From contig JADJWY010000023.1 of the NCBI GenBank assembly GCA_016716085.1, positions 876,863-940,862 on the forward strand: a stretch of 64,000 nucleotides of DNA, given 5' to 3'. The notes under the pieces were generated by a model, which saw nothing but the letters and a program-made list of their open reading frames with translations, was not told the origin of the DNA and did no database searches. The stretch is from Hahellaceae bacterium (GTDB taxonomy: Bacteria; Pseudomonadota; Gammaproteobacteria; Pseudomonadales; Oleiphilaceae). Below are positions 1 to 9,524 of the stretch, piece after piece (the first letter of the stretch is position 1; each line of letters opens with the position of its first letter). The position numbers were made by a program, and so were the translations under genes.

Positions 1-375
1 AGTCGCGGCCGCCGTATTCAGAAGGAACAGAAGGCTGCAGGCCAGAAGTACCCCTGACAGTTCAGTAGGGACACCGGTGAAGATCGCCAGTATTCCCATC
101 AGCACGATCACCAGTCCCTGTGTGCCCAGTATCCAGCTGCGACGGCGATCGACCGTTCCACGCTGCCAGGGGGGGTTACGCTGATCGACCCAGGGAGACC
201 ACAGCACCTTCAACACCCAGGGCAGCGCTAGTAATTTCAGCAACCCAATGGCTTCAAAAGAGGCGCCCTCCTGCCGCATCAAGGGCGGGAGCACATGCAC
301 AATGAATCCCGCTGGCACCCCCTGTGAAAAATACAGCGAAAGCAATAAGATGGTGTGCGTTAGCGATAATGGCAT
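1..375 (-). CDS. MFS transporter, AmpG/RhtX-like, N-terminal part
   Basis: The minus strand reads open from an ATG at 373-375 to the window edge, giving about 125 residues of a protein that continues outside. It starts with a hydrophobic segment containing SQGVPAGF, then LPPLMRQEGASFEAIGLL, LPWVLKVLWSPWVDQ and further membrane helices. This is the arrangement of the first helices of major facilitator transporters of the AmpG/RhtX/acetyl-CoA-transporter type: a G-P-G bend in helix 1 and a W-x-P-x-x-D motif after helix 2. The substrate cannot be told. It diverges from the isochorismatase-like gene. Only the N-terminal quarter or so is visible. Confidence 0.75.
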   Translation of the reverse strand, partial: MPLSLTHTILLLSLYFSQGVPAGFIVHVLPPLMRQEGASFEAIGLLKLLALPWVLKVLWSPWVDQRNPPWQRGTVDRRRSWILGTQGLVIVLMGILAIFTGVPTELSGVLLACSLLFLLNTAAAT

Positions 376-398
376 GAACTCAGCGTCCGGAGATGAAC

Positions 399-938
399 AT
401 GATCAGTGCAGACCAATGTGTCTTAGTGCTTGTCGATATACAAGGCAAACTTGCCCAACTGATGTACCAGCGGGACACACTGTTTCTGCAGCTTCAGCGG
501 CTGGTCAAAGGGGCCACCCTTTTTAATGTCCCCATTCTGTGGATGGAGCAACTGCCGGAGAAGTTAGGGCCTACGATTGATGAACTGCAGCCGCTTCTGA
601 CCCATTTACAACCCATTCCGAAACAGAGCTTCAGCTGCTTCGGCTGCGCCAGCTTTCGCGAACAATTGGCAGCAACGGGCCGCAATCACGTGATTCTGGC
701 CGGCATCGAAAGCCATGTATGCGTGTATCAGACCTGTATTCATCTGCGTGAAGCCGGGTATGGCGTACACACGGTTGAAGACGCCATATCATCCCGTACA
801 GCCGATAACCGTCAGTTGGGGCTGGATCGTATGCGGTCGGTCGGCGCTGTCCCGACCAGCGTTGAAATGCTACTGTTTGAAATGCAGCAAGAAGCCGCTG
901 GCCCTCAATTCAAATCCATGGCTCAGCTATTCCGTTAG
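399..938 (+). CDS. Isochorismatase-family cysteine hydrolase (YcaC-like)
   Basis: A 179-residue single-domain cysteine hydrolase. The family triad is visible as Asp13 (LVDIQ), Lys75 (IPKQS) and Cys108 (ESHVCV). The Gly-Ile-Glu before the cysteine carries the usual nonprolyl cis-peptide position. Family members cleave amide or vinyl-ether bonds; this one has no specificity signature for nicotinamide or isochorismate and resembles the YcaC group of unknown substrate. An ATG at 393 is possible, but the GGAG at 389-392 sits directly against it and six bases before the ATG at 399, so 399 is preferred. The mutarotase gene starts 8 bp downstream, so the two are probably co-transcribed. Confidence 0.85.
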   Translation: MISADQCVLVLVDIQGKLAQLMYQRDTLFLQLQRLVKGATLFNVPILWMEQLPEKLGPTIDELQPLLTHLQPIPKQSFSCFGCASFREQLAATGRNHVILAGIESHVCVYQTCIHLREAGYGVHTVEDAISSRTADNRQLGLDRMRSVGAVPTSVEMLLFEMQQEAAGPQFKSMAQLFR

Positions 939-946
939 GAGTTTTC

Positions 947-1825
947 ATGTTCGAATCGCGCATTTATCAGGAAGGCGAACTGGATATCCTGCATGTCAGC
1001 TCTCCCGCATGTCAGGCATCCTTCAGTCTTCAGGGCGGTCAACTTCTGTCTTACGAGCAAACTGGCCAACCTTCAATTCTCTGGCACAATAACGAGGCGA
1101 TTTATCGAAACGGCCTTCCGGTACGCCAGGGCATTCCCATCTGCTGGCCCTGGTTTGGCGACCTTGCACGCAACCCGGAGCCGGTAAAAATGCAATTTAA
1201 AGAGGTTGATCATCCGCCTGCGCACGGCTGGGTGAGGCAACAGCCCTGGCAACTGATGGAAAGTCAGCTCGACAGCGCCAGGGCATTGATTATATTCAGT
1301 GTAGACTGCCCCAATCTCCCTCTTCAGACCATTGCTCGCTACGAGATTGCCGCCGAGTATGTCTCGCTCACTCTAACGACAAAAAATATCGGCAACGATG
1401 TCCTTCATTTCAGTTTCGCCCTTCATACCTATTTCGCTGTAGGCAACATCAGTCACGTCAGCCTGATGGGACTGGACGGAAAACCCTACATTGAAACGCT
1501 GGACAACTGGCAGGAAAAGAAACAGCAGGGATCACTGAGTTTTAACGGAGAAACAGACCGGATCTATCTTAATGCACCTGACACACTGATCCTGCGTGAT
1601 GACAGCCTCAAACGCGACATCATGATCAACGCCCGCAACAGTCGCAGTGTTGTGGTTTGGAACCCCTGGATCGATAAGGCTGCGCGGATGAGTCAGTTTC
1701 CAGACCAGGATTACACCCGGATGCTGTGTGTTGAAACGGCACGCATCTGGGAAAAAGACTTCGTGACGCTGGAGCCGGGTCAGCAGCAGACCACTGAGCT
1801 GCGCTTGAGTCAGAAAAGTAGCTGA
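947..1825 (+). CDS. yeaD: D-hexose-6-phosphate mutarotase (YeaD-like)
   Basis: A 292-residue member of the aldose-1-epimerase superfamily. It shows the YeaD pattern: GGQLLSYEQTGQPSILW near the N-terminus, then the GIPICWPWFGD motif, the AHGWVRQQPW histidine motif, FALHTYF and VVWNPW. Such enzymes interconvert the alpha and beta anomers of glucose-6-phosphate and related hexose phosphates in the cytoplasm. A TAGGAG Shine-Dalgarno sequence lies just before the ATG. Length and motifs are normal for the family. It forms a probable two-gene unit with the upstream hydrolase. Confidence 0.9.
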   Translation: MFESRIYQEGELDILHVSSPACQASFSLQGGQLLSYEQTGQPSILWHNNEAIYRNGLPVRQGIPICWPWFGDLARNPEPVKMQFKEVDHPPAHGWVRQQPWQLMESQLDSARALIIFSVDCPNLPLQTIARYEIAAEYVSLTLTTKNIGNDVLHFSFALHTYFAVGNISHVSLMGLDGKPYIETLDNWQEKKQQGSLSFNGETDRIYLNAPDTLILRDDSLKRDIMINARNSRSVVVWNPWIDKAARMSQFPDQDYTRMLCVETARIWEKDFVTLEPGQQQTTELRLSQKSS

Positions 1826-1886
1826 AAAACCGGACAGTTACCGTTTTTCGTCTACACTGGTATGAAAACCTTCGGGAGATTCTAGT

Positions 1887-2726
1887 GTGACGATCAATGC
1901 GAACGCCTTTACGCAGGAATTGGATCAGCGGGTCCACGGTGGCAAGCTCGACATTCCGATGCTGCCGGAGGTGGCCCACAAGGTCATTCAGATTACCAAT
2001 GACCCCGATTCTGATGCCTCCCAGCTAATGAAAGTGATTCAGGCTGATCAGGCGCTGGCCGCAAAAATCATGCGCACAGCGAATTCCGCAGCCTATGCCG
2101 CGACCGCCTCGATTGTATCGCTCCAGCAGGCTATAGCGCGTCTGGGAATGAACAGCATACGCAATATCGCGCTCGCCTCGTCCCTGAACGCCCGTATGTT
2201 CAAGGCGCCCGGTCTGGAAGGGCACATCGAAAATATTTGGCAACATTCCCTGGCCACCGCGCTGTGGAGTAAGGAAATTGCCCGCGGCACCCGATCCAAT
2301 GTCGAGACTGCCTTTCTCTGTGGGCTGCTAGGTTCAATCGGGGTTCCCATCATGCTGCAGGAAGTGGTGGATATCGCCAAACAGGAAAACCTGATGGACA
2401 ACGTTGAGCTGATTATGGACATTACCCGCGAGCTGGCACCAGATGCCGCCAGGATTGCATTGGAGTCCTGGAAAATGCCTGCCATCGTGACGGATGCCAT
2501 TACCCACAAAATGAACTACGAGAGTGCAACGGTGGGCAAGGAACTGGCCATGATTATTTCGGCAGCCTCCCATTTCGCCGATGTGATGTGCACGGAATAT
2601 CCTGAAATTGAAGACCTCAAGCGCATACCGGTTCTGGCAGCGCTTAATCTTTATCCCGATGAAGTTGATGCCATCCTGATGAAAGCGCCCGCGGTGCGCG
2701 AAGCACTGGAGGCATTGCGCGCATGA
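1887..2726 (+). CDS. HDOD domain protein
   Basis: A 279-residue stand-alone HDOD protein. The N-terminal third has the typical sequence MLPEVAHKVIQITNDPD, then ADQALAAKIMRTANSAAY and IARLGMNSIRNIALASSL. HDOD proteins are HD-superfamily relatives lacking the catalytic His-Asp set and act in signalling, often linked to cyclic-di-GMP, motility or stress. No receiver or other output domain is present. It starts at GTG with GGGAG nine bases upstream. Its stop overlaps the start of the transhydrogenase gene (ATGA), so translation is probably coupled. Confidence 0.9.
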   Translation: MTINANAFTQELDQRVHGGKLDIPMLPEVAHKVIQITNDPDSDASQLMKVIQADQALAAKIMRTANSAAYAATASIVSLQQAIARLGMNSIRNIALASSLNARMFKAPGLEGHIENIWQHSLATALWSKEIARGTRSNVETAFLCGLLGSIGVPIMLQEVVDIAKQENLMDNVELIMDITRELAPDAARIALESWKMPAIVTDAITHKMNYESATVGKELAMIISAASHFADVMCTEYPEIEDLKRIPVLAALNLYPDEVDAILMKAPAVREALEALRA

Positions 2727-4123
2727 AGAATTACGACCTTATCGTCATCGGCAGCGGCCCCGCCGGACAAAAAGCGGCCGTACAAGCCGCAAAGTTAGGC
2801 AAGTCGGTTGTACTGCTGGAAAGGGATCGGGTCTTAGGGGGCGCCTGCGTGCATCGGGGAACGATCCCGAGCAAGACCCTGCGAGAAAATGCCCTCCGTG
2901 TGAATAACATGCGGAAAAACGCCAAGCTGTTCGAGTTCTCTCTGGATGAAGAACTGGAAATGGCCACCCTCTTTAACCGACTGGATGAGGTGCTGGCGGC
3001 TCACGATAGTTATATGTGTCGCCAGATTGAGCGCAACGGTATTCAACGCATTCACGGTCACGCCAGCTTTGAAGACGCGACCCATGTGCGGGTAATGACC
3101 GTTACCGGAGAAACCTTTGTCCTCGAGGGCAAAGACATCATTATCGCGACGGGCTCCTATCCCCGGCAACCCCCCGAAATTCCGATAGACCATGAGCACA
3201 TCCTCGACAGTGACTCGATCCTTTCGATGCTATACCTGCCGAAAAGCCTCACCGTTTTGGGCGGAGGGGTGATTGCCAGTGAGTATGCGTCTATTTTTCA
3301 GGCCCTGGGTGTCAAGGTGACAATGATCGATCGCTATCCACGCCCCCTCGGCTTTCTGGATGCCGACCTGACCGAGGCCTTCGTTAAATCATTTGAGGCC
3401 ATGGGAGGCACCTGGATCGGCGAAGCACAGGGAGGCCGCGTTTATTTTGACGGGGTCAGCGACGTCGTCACCGAACTTTCCGACGGCCGTGTGATCCGCA
3501 GTCAGAAGCTGCTGTGCGCGGCCGGACGTATTGCCAATATCAAAGGTCTGGAGATTGAAAAAGCCGGACTTTCCCTCGATGAGCGCGGCGTCATCCCGGT
3601 AAACGCTAAACTGCAAACCTGTGTTCCACACATTTATGCCGCAGGCGATGTCGTCGGCCCTCCCTCTTTGGCATCCGCCTCAATGGAACAGGGTCGGCGC
3701 GCCAGTTGCAATGCTGCGGGACTGAATGTCGGCGAACTGACCGACATGATGCCGGTCGGTATTTATGGCATCCCGGAATTGTCTTCCGTCGGACTCAGTG
3801 AGCAACAGGCCATCAAGCAATATGGCAAAGTGGTGACCGGCAAAGCCCCCTTCGCGGAGATCGCCCGCGGCCATATTTCAGGTAACCAAGATGGGATGCT
3901 CAAGCTGGTGTGTGATGGCGATGGTCGGCGCTTGCTCGGCATCCAGATCATTGGTGAAGGTGCAACAGAGCTGATTCACATCGGACAGATGGCGCTACTG
4001 AATAAGTCTAACGTCGACATCTTCGTCGAAAGCATCTTCAATTTTCCAACGCTGGCAGAAGCCTATCGGGTCGCAGCCCTCGCCGTCATTGGCAAGCGCA
4101 GCCAGGGAGGGATCGCGTGCTAA
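2723..4123 (+). CDS. sthA: Soluble pyridine nucleotide transhydrogenase
   Basis: A 466-residue flavoprotein of the dihydrolipoamide dehydrogenase fold. It has the FAD-binding GSGPAGQKAA near residue 10, a GGACVHRGTIPSK segment with one cysteine only, so no redox disulfide, the NAD(P) motif GGGVIASEYASIF, and YAAGDVVGPPSLASASMEQGR. The single cysteine, DSDSILSMLYLPKS and FNFPTLAEAYRVAALA match SthA/UdhA, which moves reducing equivalents from NADPH to NAD in the cytoplasm. It overlaps the HDOD gene by 4 bp. The family assignment is firm; balance of NADPH and NADH is the known role. Confidence 0.9.
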   Translation: MKNYDLIVIGSGPAGQKAAVQAAKLGKSVVLLERDRVLGGACVHRGTIPSKTLRENALRVNNMRKNAKLFEFSLDEELEMATLFNRLDEVLAAHDSYMCRQIERNGIQRIHGHASFEDATHVRVMTVTGETFVLEGKDIIIATGSYPRQPPEIPIDHEHILDSDSILSMLYLPKSLTVLGGGVIASEYASIFQALGVKVTMIDRYPRPLGFLDADLTEAFVKSFEAMGGTWIGEAQGGRVYFDGVSDVVTELSDGRVIRSQKLLCAAGRIANIKGLEIEKAGLSLDERGVIPVNAKLQTCVPHIYAAGDVVGPPSLASASMEQGRRASCNAAGLNVGELTDMMPVGIYGIPELSSVGLSEQQAIKQYGKVVTGKAPFAEIARGHISGNQDGMLKLVCDGDGRRLLGIQIIGEGATELIHIGQMALLNKSNVDIFVESIFNFPTLAEAYRVAALAVIGKRSQGGIAC

Positions 4124-4215
4124 GGCACCTCACCTGTCGCCACATTTCGCCATAATTGGCCTGCGCTTCGCCTGCTTCAACGCATTTTAAGTACCCAATC
4201 CTCCTGCACACTCTC

Positions 4216-4231
4216 TGGTAGTTCACTACCA
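4216..4231 (+). promoter_or_regulatory. Hairpin abutting the ribosome binding site of the sortase-substrate gene
   Basis: A perfect 6-bp stem (TGGTAG/CTACCA) with a TTCA loop ends exactly where the AAGGAG Shine-Dalgarno sequence begins, 10 bp before the ATG at 4242. Seen directly; a role in translational control is a guess. Confidence 0.4.
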
Positions 4232-4241
4232 AGGAGTTTGT

Positions 4242-6305
4242 ATGCGTTCCCTTCGACTGATCACACTGCCGTCGCTCTGGTGCCTGATTCAGGCGACAAG
4301 CATCGCCCCGGCCTGGGCAGACAGCGCACTTAATGCCCCCGTCCCTGAGTGGGTCCCCGGCCTGTTTTGGCAGAACCCGACGGACAATTCGGGGATGCTT
4401 CAACGCGGCGCTACGCTCGTCGAATCCCGGTATGAAACAGACGTCACAGGTCTGATTGCGGTTACCCACCTGACACAGACCTTTCGCAATGACAGCGCTG
4501 ACTGGCAGGAAGCAATCTACCGCTTCCCTCTTCCGGAAGACGCCGCTGTTTTTGCGCTGGAAATTCATAACGGAGAGGAGACCATCATTGGCCAGATTGA
4601 GGAAAAACAGCGCGCTGAAGCCCGCTACACTGCCGCACGCGAGGAAGGTATTCAGGCCGTGCTGACAGAACAGGATCGGCCCAACCTGTTTACCCAGCGT
4701 CTCTCAGCGATTGGGCCAGGGGAAACCGTCTCACTCAGTCTGGCATTTCAACACGGTGTTGGATACAGCGACGGCGCTTATGCCCTGGACCTGCCCACCA
4801 CCTTCACGCCGCGCTACGCTCCGGTCGGGATTTCTGGGCCTGAGCAGGCATTCTTACCCGCGATGCACACGCAGGCAGACAGGCCGTTATTGACGATCAC
4901 CGTTACGCTGAATGACACGCTGCCGATTGACCGGATAGAAAGCCAGGGATTCACCTCTCGGGTGAGCGCCAGCGCCAGGGGCACCCAGATTCGCTTAACG
5001 GACGAAGGTCACACCAGTGACCATGATTTTCACCTCGAATGGGAAACCGCGCATTACGCCGAACCGGGTCTGATCTGGGCGCAGGAAATGGTCAATGACA
5101 CACACTACCTTCAATTGATGCTGGAGCCGCCCGTCGTCGAAGCCGCACAGGAAACGCTGAACAAGTCGCAAATCTGGGTACTGGACACCTCCGGCTCAAT
5201 GGAAGGAGAGTCCTTACGACAAGCCAAAGCCGCCCTGAAGCAGGGTTTGGCGCAGCTGAATCCGGGTGACACGTTTAATGTCATCGAATTCAATGACGCC
5301 CCTCAAGCCCTGTTCGCGACACCGGTTCCCGCAACACCGGACTGGCTGGATATCGCACACAAGCGTATTGATCGACTGCAGGCTGCCGGCGGTACAGAAA
5401 TCCCCATGGCGCTGGCAGAAGCTTTTGCGCAGCCCGAGTCTGAAGGCAGCCTGCGCCAGATACTATTTGTAACTGACGGCAGTGTCGCCAACGAAGACGC
5501 AGTGCTGCAGCAGGTAGCCCTCGATCGCCGCAACGGCCGTCTGTTTACCATCGGAATAGGCTCCGCACCGAATCGATTTCTGCTGCGCAAAGCCGCCGAA
5601 CTGGGCCAGGGCAGCAGCCTGTTCATCCAGTCTCTGGACGATGTGGAAACGCAGATCAAACACTTGGCTGATCGCCTTAACCGCCCTGTACTATCGGATC
5701 TGAGTGTTTACATTGATGGCCAACCCGGCATTCCGGTTCGCTTCCCCACGCTGGGACGCGATGTTTACGCAGGGGAGCCACTGATGCTGCTGGCCCGATT
5801 GCCCAAGCAACTATCGCCCGACGCGCATCTGATTCTGAAGGCCACTATTGCCTCACAAACCAGCAGCCAAGGGTTTGCTCAAGCCTGGGAACGCACACTG
5901 AATGTCAGACAAATTCCGACGCATCCGGGCGTAGCGCGTGCCTGGGCCCGCCAGCAAATTCAGCTGCTCGAAGATTTGAAAACGCTGGGCGAGGATGCGA
6001 CGACCGTACGTAAAGGCGTCGTCAGGCTGGCCTTGGAACACCGACTGGTCAGCCCTTATACCAGTCTGATTGCCGTGGCAGACCATCCCAGCCGCCCGTC
6101 AGATGCCGCCTTGCGGGTATCGAACGTTGCAAATGCCCTGCCCAGGGGATGGTCACACTCAGACACCGCCTTTCAGCAGACCGGTACGTTCGCCGGGACA
6201 CTTCGTCAGTGGGGGCTACTCCTGTGTCTCAGTGCCTTGTTGGTGATGTTTAAGCAGCAACTGATAAGCGTCAGAACCCCCTGGGTAGACCGAGGAGTGC
6301 GATGA
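4242..6305 (+). CDS. Sortase target protein with VIT and VWA domains (TIGR03788-like)
   Basis: A 687-residue exported protein. A signal peptide ends near AWA-DSA (about residue 27). A VIT domain follows (residues about 50-190, with DWQEAIYRFPLPEDA and QIEEKQRAEARY), then a VWA domain with an intact metal site DTSGSMEGESL and FVTDGSVANED. The C-terminus has a sorting-signal layout: FQQTGT at residues 644-649, a hydrophobic stretch WGLLLCLSALLVMF, then a basic tail. This is the known architecture of the marine proteobacterial sortase substrate, and the cognate sortase gene starts one base after the stop codon. It is probably anchored in or near the outer membrane or periplasm; its ligand is unknown. 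QQTGT differs from canonical LPxTG. Confidence 0.88.
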   Translation: MRSLRLITLPSLWCLIQATSIAPAWADSALNAPVPEWVPGLFWQNPTDNSGMLQRGATLVESRYETDVTGLIAVTHLTQTFRNDSADWQEAIYRFPLPEDAAVFALEIHNGEETIIGQIEEKQRAEARYTAAREEGIQAVLTEQDRPNLFTQRLSAIGPGETVSLSLAFQHGVGYSDGAYALDLPTTFTPRYAPVGISGPEQAFLPAMHTQADRPLLTITVTLNDTLPIDRIESQGFTSRVSASARGTQIRLTDEGHTSDHDFHLEWETAHYAEPGLIWAQEMVNDTHYLQLMLEPPVVEAAQETLNKSQIWVLDTSGSMEGESLRQAKAALKQGLAQLNPGDTFNVIEFNDAPQALFATPVPATPDWLDIAHKRIDRLQAAGGTEIPMALAEAFAQPESEGSLRQILFVTDGSVANEDAVLQQVALDRRNGRLFTIGIGSAPNRFLLRKAAELGQGSSLFIQSLDDVETQIKHLADRLNRPVLSDLSVYIDGQPGIPVRFPTLGRDVYAGEPLMLLARLPKQLSPDAHLILKATIASQTSSQGFAQAWERTLNVRQIPTHPGVARAWARQQIQLLEDLKTLGEDATTVRKGVVRLALEHRLVSPYTSLIAVADHPSRPSDAALRVSNVANALPRGWSHSDTAFQQTGTFAGTLRQWGLLLCLSALLVMFKQQLISVRTPWVDRGVR

Positions 6306-6306
6306 T

Positions 6307-6951
6307 ATGCGGTTAATACCACTCAATCGTGCGCCCAATTATTTTCCTCACGTGACTGGATTTGCCCTAGGACTTGGCCTCCTGCTATTGGTCTGGGGGT
6401 GTTATATTCCCCTCAAAGCCTGCCTCGCCCAATTTCTACTGGATGCGGCCTGGGAACGCGCGCAGCAGCACAGTGAGGAGAGCGACTTTAAGGTGCAGAA
6501 TATTCAGCCCTGGCCCGACGCGGATATGTATCCGGTGGGCAAACTTCAGCGCGTCGCGCACGCTGAGGACTGGATTGTCGTCGGGGGTGGCCCGGCACGA
6601 AACCTCGCGTTTGCGCCCGTGTGGGCCGAGCAGAGTGTCCGTCCCGGTGAACCGGGTATCGCGCTGATTTCAGGGCATAAGGATACTCAGTTTGGTGCCT
6701 TGCGAACCCTCACCCGAGGAGACCTGCTCCGCTGGACCCGTGCTGACGGGTCCGCAGTTGACTTCATCGTCCGGGACACCGCTATCGTGAACGCCACAGA
6801 ATCCCGCCTTGCACTCGAGGCCAGCGGTCCGGCCCGTCTGGTGCTGGTCACCTGCTTCCCCTTTGATGATAGCTACGGTGGCCCTCTGCGCTACCTGGTG
6901 CTCGCGGAGGCTCTCCCAGCATCCCCGATTGTCAGCGTCGCCGGGCAGTAG
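6307..6951 (+). CDS. Class GN (Gram-negative) sortase
   Basis: A 214-residue transpeptidase with one N-terminal membrane helix (residues about 15-35). The sortase triad is visible: His124 in SGHKDTQF, Cys183 in LVLVTCFPFD and Arg195 in GGPLRYLV. Class GN sortases occur in marine proteobacteria next to a single VIT/VWA substrate gene, exactly as here. The ATG follows the upstream TGA by one base, so the pair is an operon dedicated to one substrate. The enzyme should cut the substrate's C-terminal signal and transfer it to an unknown acceptor on the outer face of the inner membrane. Confidence 0.9.
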   Translation: MRLIPLNRAPNYFPHVTGFALGLGLLLLVWGCYIPLKACLAQFLLDAAWERAQQHSEESDFKVQNIQPWPDADMYPVGKLQRVAHAEDWIVVGGGPARNLAFAPVWAEQSVRPGEPGIALISGHKDTQFGALRTLTRGDLLRWTRADGSAVDFIVRDTAIVNATESRLALEASGPARLVLVTCFPFDDSYGGPLRYLVLAEALPASPIVSVAGQ

Positions 6952-6989
6952 TACCCTTGCCACCCATTGCAAACGCCAGAGCCAATACC

Positions 6990-9521
6990 GTGACCGATTC
7001 CACGTCCAGCCTCCCGATCGACGCCCGCCTGCAAGCGATCAAATCAGCGCTCGCGAGGTCGACGACGCTGGTTCTGCAAGCCGATCCCGGTGCCGGTAAA
7101 ACTACCCGACTCCCGCCCTCGCTGTTAGACGCGGACTGGCTGAACGGTCGTCGCATCATTCTGATCGAACCCCGACGGGTTGTCGTAACCAGTATTGCAC
7201 GCTACCTTGCCAGTCAGCGTCGGGAAGCGGTCGGCGAAACCGTCGGCTATCGCATACGCTTCGAGACACGGGTGTCAGCGAGAACTCGCCTGGAAGTCGT
7301 CACAGCGGGTATTTTCCTGCGCATGCTGCAAAAGGACCCTGAACTGAGCGAGATAGGTCTGGTCATCTTTGATGAGTTTCACGAACGCAGTCTTGATCTG
7401 GATCTGTCGTTGGCGCTGGCGCGCCAAACCCAGCAACTTTTCCGTGACGATCTCAGGCTGCTGGTCATGTCCGCAACCCTGGAGAGCGAACGTGTCGCTG
7501 AACGACTCAAAACTGACGATACCGGGCCGGCACCGATCATTCAGGTGCCCGGTCGCGCCTTTCCTGTCGAAACCCGCTACCTGACCCGAGAGTCAGACAA
7601 AGCCTTGATACCGACGGTTGTTGCGGGGATTATGCGAGCACTGCAGGAAACCGAGGGAAGCCTGCTGGTTTTTTTACCGGGTCAGGGGGAAATTCACCGG
7701 GTTCGGTCCCAGATTGAGTCCTCACTGGCTAACAACCTCTGCATCCTCCCACTTTACGGCGAATTGCCACTGGAACAGCAACAGGCCGCCCTGCGCCCTG
7801 TGGGTGCCCCTTTGCGCAAAGTGGTTCTGGCGACCAGTATTGCCGAAACCTCGCTGACGATCCCGGATATTACAGTCGTGATCGACTGTGGTCAGAGTCG
7901 ACTTCCCCGTTTTGATCCAGCCTCGGGCATGACGCGTCTGGAGACGGTTTGGGTATCCCAGGCATCTGCCGAACAGCGACGGGGACGAGCAGGTCGCACT
8001 GGCCCCGGCATCTGCTACCGTCTCTGGACAGCGTCCCGACAAGGAGCCCTGCCGACCACCACCCAACCCGAAATACGTGACGCCGATCTGACACCCTTAG
8101 CCCTGGAACTCGCTGTTTGGGGGGCTTCTGCCAGCGAACTGACCTGGCTGGACCCACCCAGCGAGGCTGCCATGACCGTCGCCCACGATTTGCTGCGAAA
8201 ACTTGAAGCACTGGACGCAACAGGCGCACTCACGCCGCACGGCCGACGACTCGCGGATTATCCACTGCATCCCCGACTCGCACACATGATCGAGCGATCA
8301 GGGTCGTGGGGCGCGGTGTCACGGGCATGTCAGATCGCAGCACTGCTGTCTGAGCGAGACCTGCTCAAAGGGGAAATGCAGAGTGACCTGGGTCTGCGGC
8401 TGCAGGCGCTGGAATCGGACACAGATGTGCATGGTCATCGAACGGCGGCAGATCCGACTGTACGCAAGCGCGTGCTGCAAATGAGTCGACAATTTGGCCA
8501 GCTCGCACCAAGGTCGACAGAGACGGTGTCAGAGCAGTTCCTGGATAGGGCTGACCTTACGGGAGCGTTATTGAGCCTGGCCTACCCCGACCGCGTGGCA
8601 CAGGCGCGCAGCGGTCAACCCCATCGTTTCAAACTCAGGTCCGGTAAAGGAGCGGCGCTGGAGGAATCGGATCCGCTCGCGGGTCACGCCTGTCTTGTGG
8701 TTGCCCACCTTGATGGGCAAGCGCGGGAAGCTCGCATCCGCCTGGCCGCGCCGATCAGTCAAACCGCCCTGGAAGCCATTTTCTCGAAACAACTCCAAAT
8801 CGAAGACCGCGTTGAGTGGGATGAACAGCATGAAGCCGTCATCGCCCGCCGGGAAACTCGCCTGGAGGCACTGACACTGCGCAGCGAGCCGCTGAAAAAC
8901 CCAGACAGTGAGCTCATTGGGCGCGGCGTGTGCCAGGCCATTGCAAAACACGGCCTCGACACCCTCCCCTGGACAGACAGCCTCCGGCACTGGCAGTCCC
9001 GAGCCATCTACCATCGCAAACAGATCGCCCCCGATTTCCCAGACATTCACGATGCGGCCCTGCTTGCAGCACTTGAAACGTGGCTGCTCCCACACCTGAA
9101 AGGCTGTTCTCGCCTATCACATCTGCAGCGCCTTGATCTTAACCACATCCTCAAAGCTCAGTTTGATTGGAACCAGCAAAAACAAATGGATGAGCTGACA
9201 CCCAGCGACTGGCTTGCGCCCACCGGAACCCGAGCCCGTATTGAGTATCCGGAAGAGGGATCGCCTTTCAGTGAAATTCGACTGCAGGAAGTGTTTGGAC
9301 AAGTAGACGGGCCACGCATCGGTCGTGGTCAGCCCATCCTGCTGCACCTGCTCTCACCCGCCCGCCGCCCCCTGGCCGTTACGGATAATCTGTCGCGCTT
9401 CTGGGATGTCGGCTACCCGGAGGTGCGCAAAGATATGCGTGGCCGCTATCCGAAGCACCCCTGGCCTGAGGATCCACGATTGGCACCACCGACTAATCGA
9501 GCCAAGCCCCGTGGCACCTGA
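6990..9521 (+). CDS. hrpB: ATP-dependent helicase HrpB
   Basis: A DEAH-box helicase of about 843 residues. Motifs in order: Walker A DPGAGKTTRLP, IEPRRVVV, DEFHERSLD (a DEFH variant of DEAH), SATLES, TSIAETSLTIPD and QRRGRAGRTGPG, followed by an HA2 region and the HrpB-specific C-terminus (TDNLSRFWDVGYPEVRKDMRGRYPKHPWPEDP). That C-terminal signature separates HrpB from HrpA. Its cellular role is poorly known in this family. An in-frame TTG at 6957 would add 11 residues; the GTG at 6990 is preferred because family members begin close to the LPIDA sequence. It converges on the TonB-like gene with a 3-bp gap. Confidence 0.9.
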   Translation: MTDSTSSLPIDARLQAIKSALARSTTLVLQADPGAGKTTRLPPSLLDADWLNGRRIILIEPRRVVVTSIARYLASQRREAVGETVGYRIRFETRVSARTRLEVVTAGIFLRMLQKDPELSEIGLVIFDEFHERSLDLDLSLALARQTQQLFRDDLRLLVMSATLESERVAERLKTDDTGPAPIIQVPGRAFPVETRYLTRESDKALIPTVVAGIMRALQETEGSLLVFLPGQGEIHRVRSQIESSLANNLCILPLYGELPLEQQQAALRPVGAPLRKVVLATSIAETSLTIPDITVVIDCGQSRLPRFDPASGMTRLETVWVSQASAEQRRGRAGRTGPGICYRLWTASRQGALPTTTQPEIRDADLTPLALELAVWGASASELTWLDPPSEAAMTVAHDLLRKLEALDATGALTPHGRRLADYPLHPRLAHMIERSGSWGAVSRACQIAALLSERDLLKGEMQSDLGLRLQALESDTDVHGHRTAADPTVRKRVLQMSRQFGQLAPRSTETVSEQFLDRADLTGALLSLAYPDRVAQARSGQPHRFKLRSGKGAALEESDPLAGHACLVVAHLDGQAREARIRLAAPISQTALEAIFSKQLQIEDRVEWDEQHEAVIARRETRLEALTLRSEPLKNPDSELIGRGVCQAIAKHGLDTLPWTDSLRHWQSRAIYHRKQIAPDFPDIHDAALLAALETWLLPHLKGCSRLSHLQRLDLNHILKAQFDWNQQKQMDELTPSDWLAPTGTRARIEYPEEGSPFSEIRLQEVFGQVDGPRIGRGQPILLHLLSPARRPLAVTDNLSRFWDVGYPEVRKDMRGRYPKHPWPEDPRLAPPTNRAKPRGT

Positions 9522-9524
9522 ACC

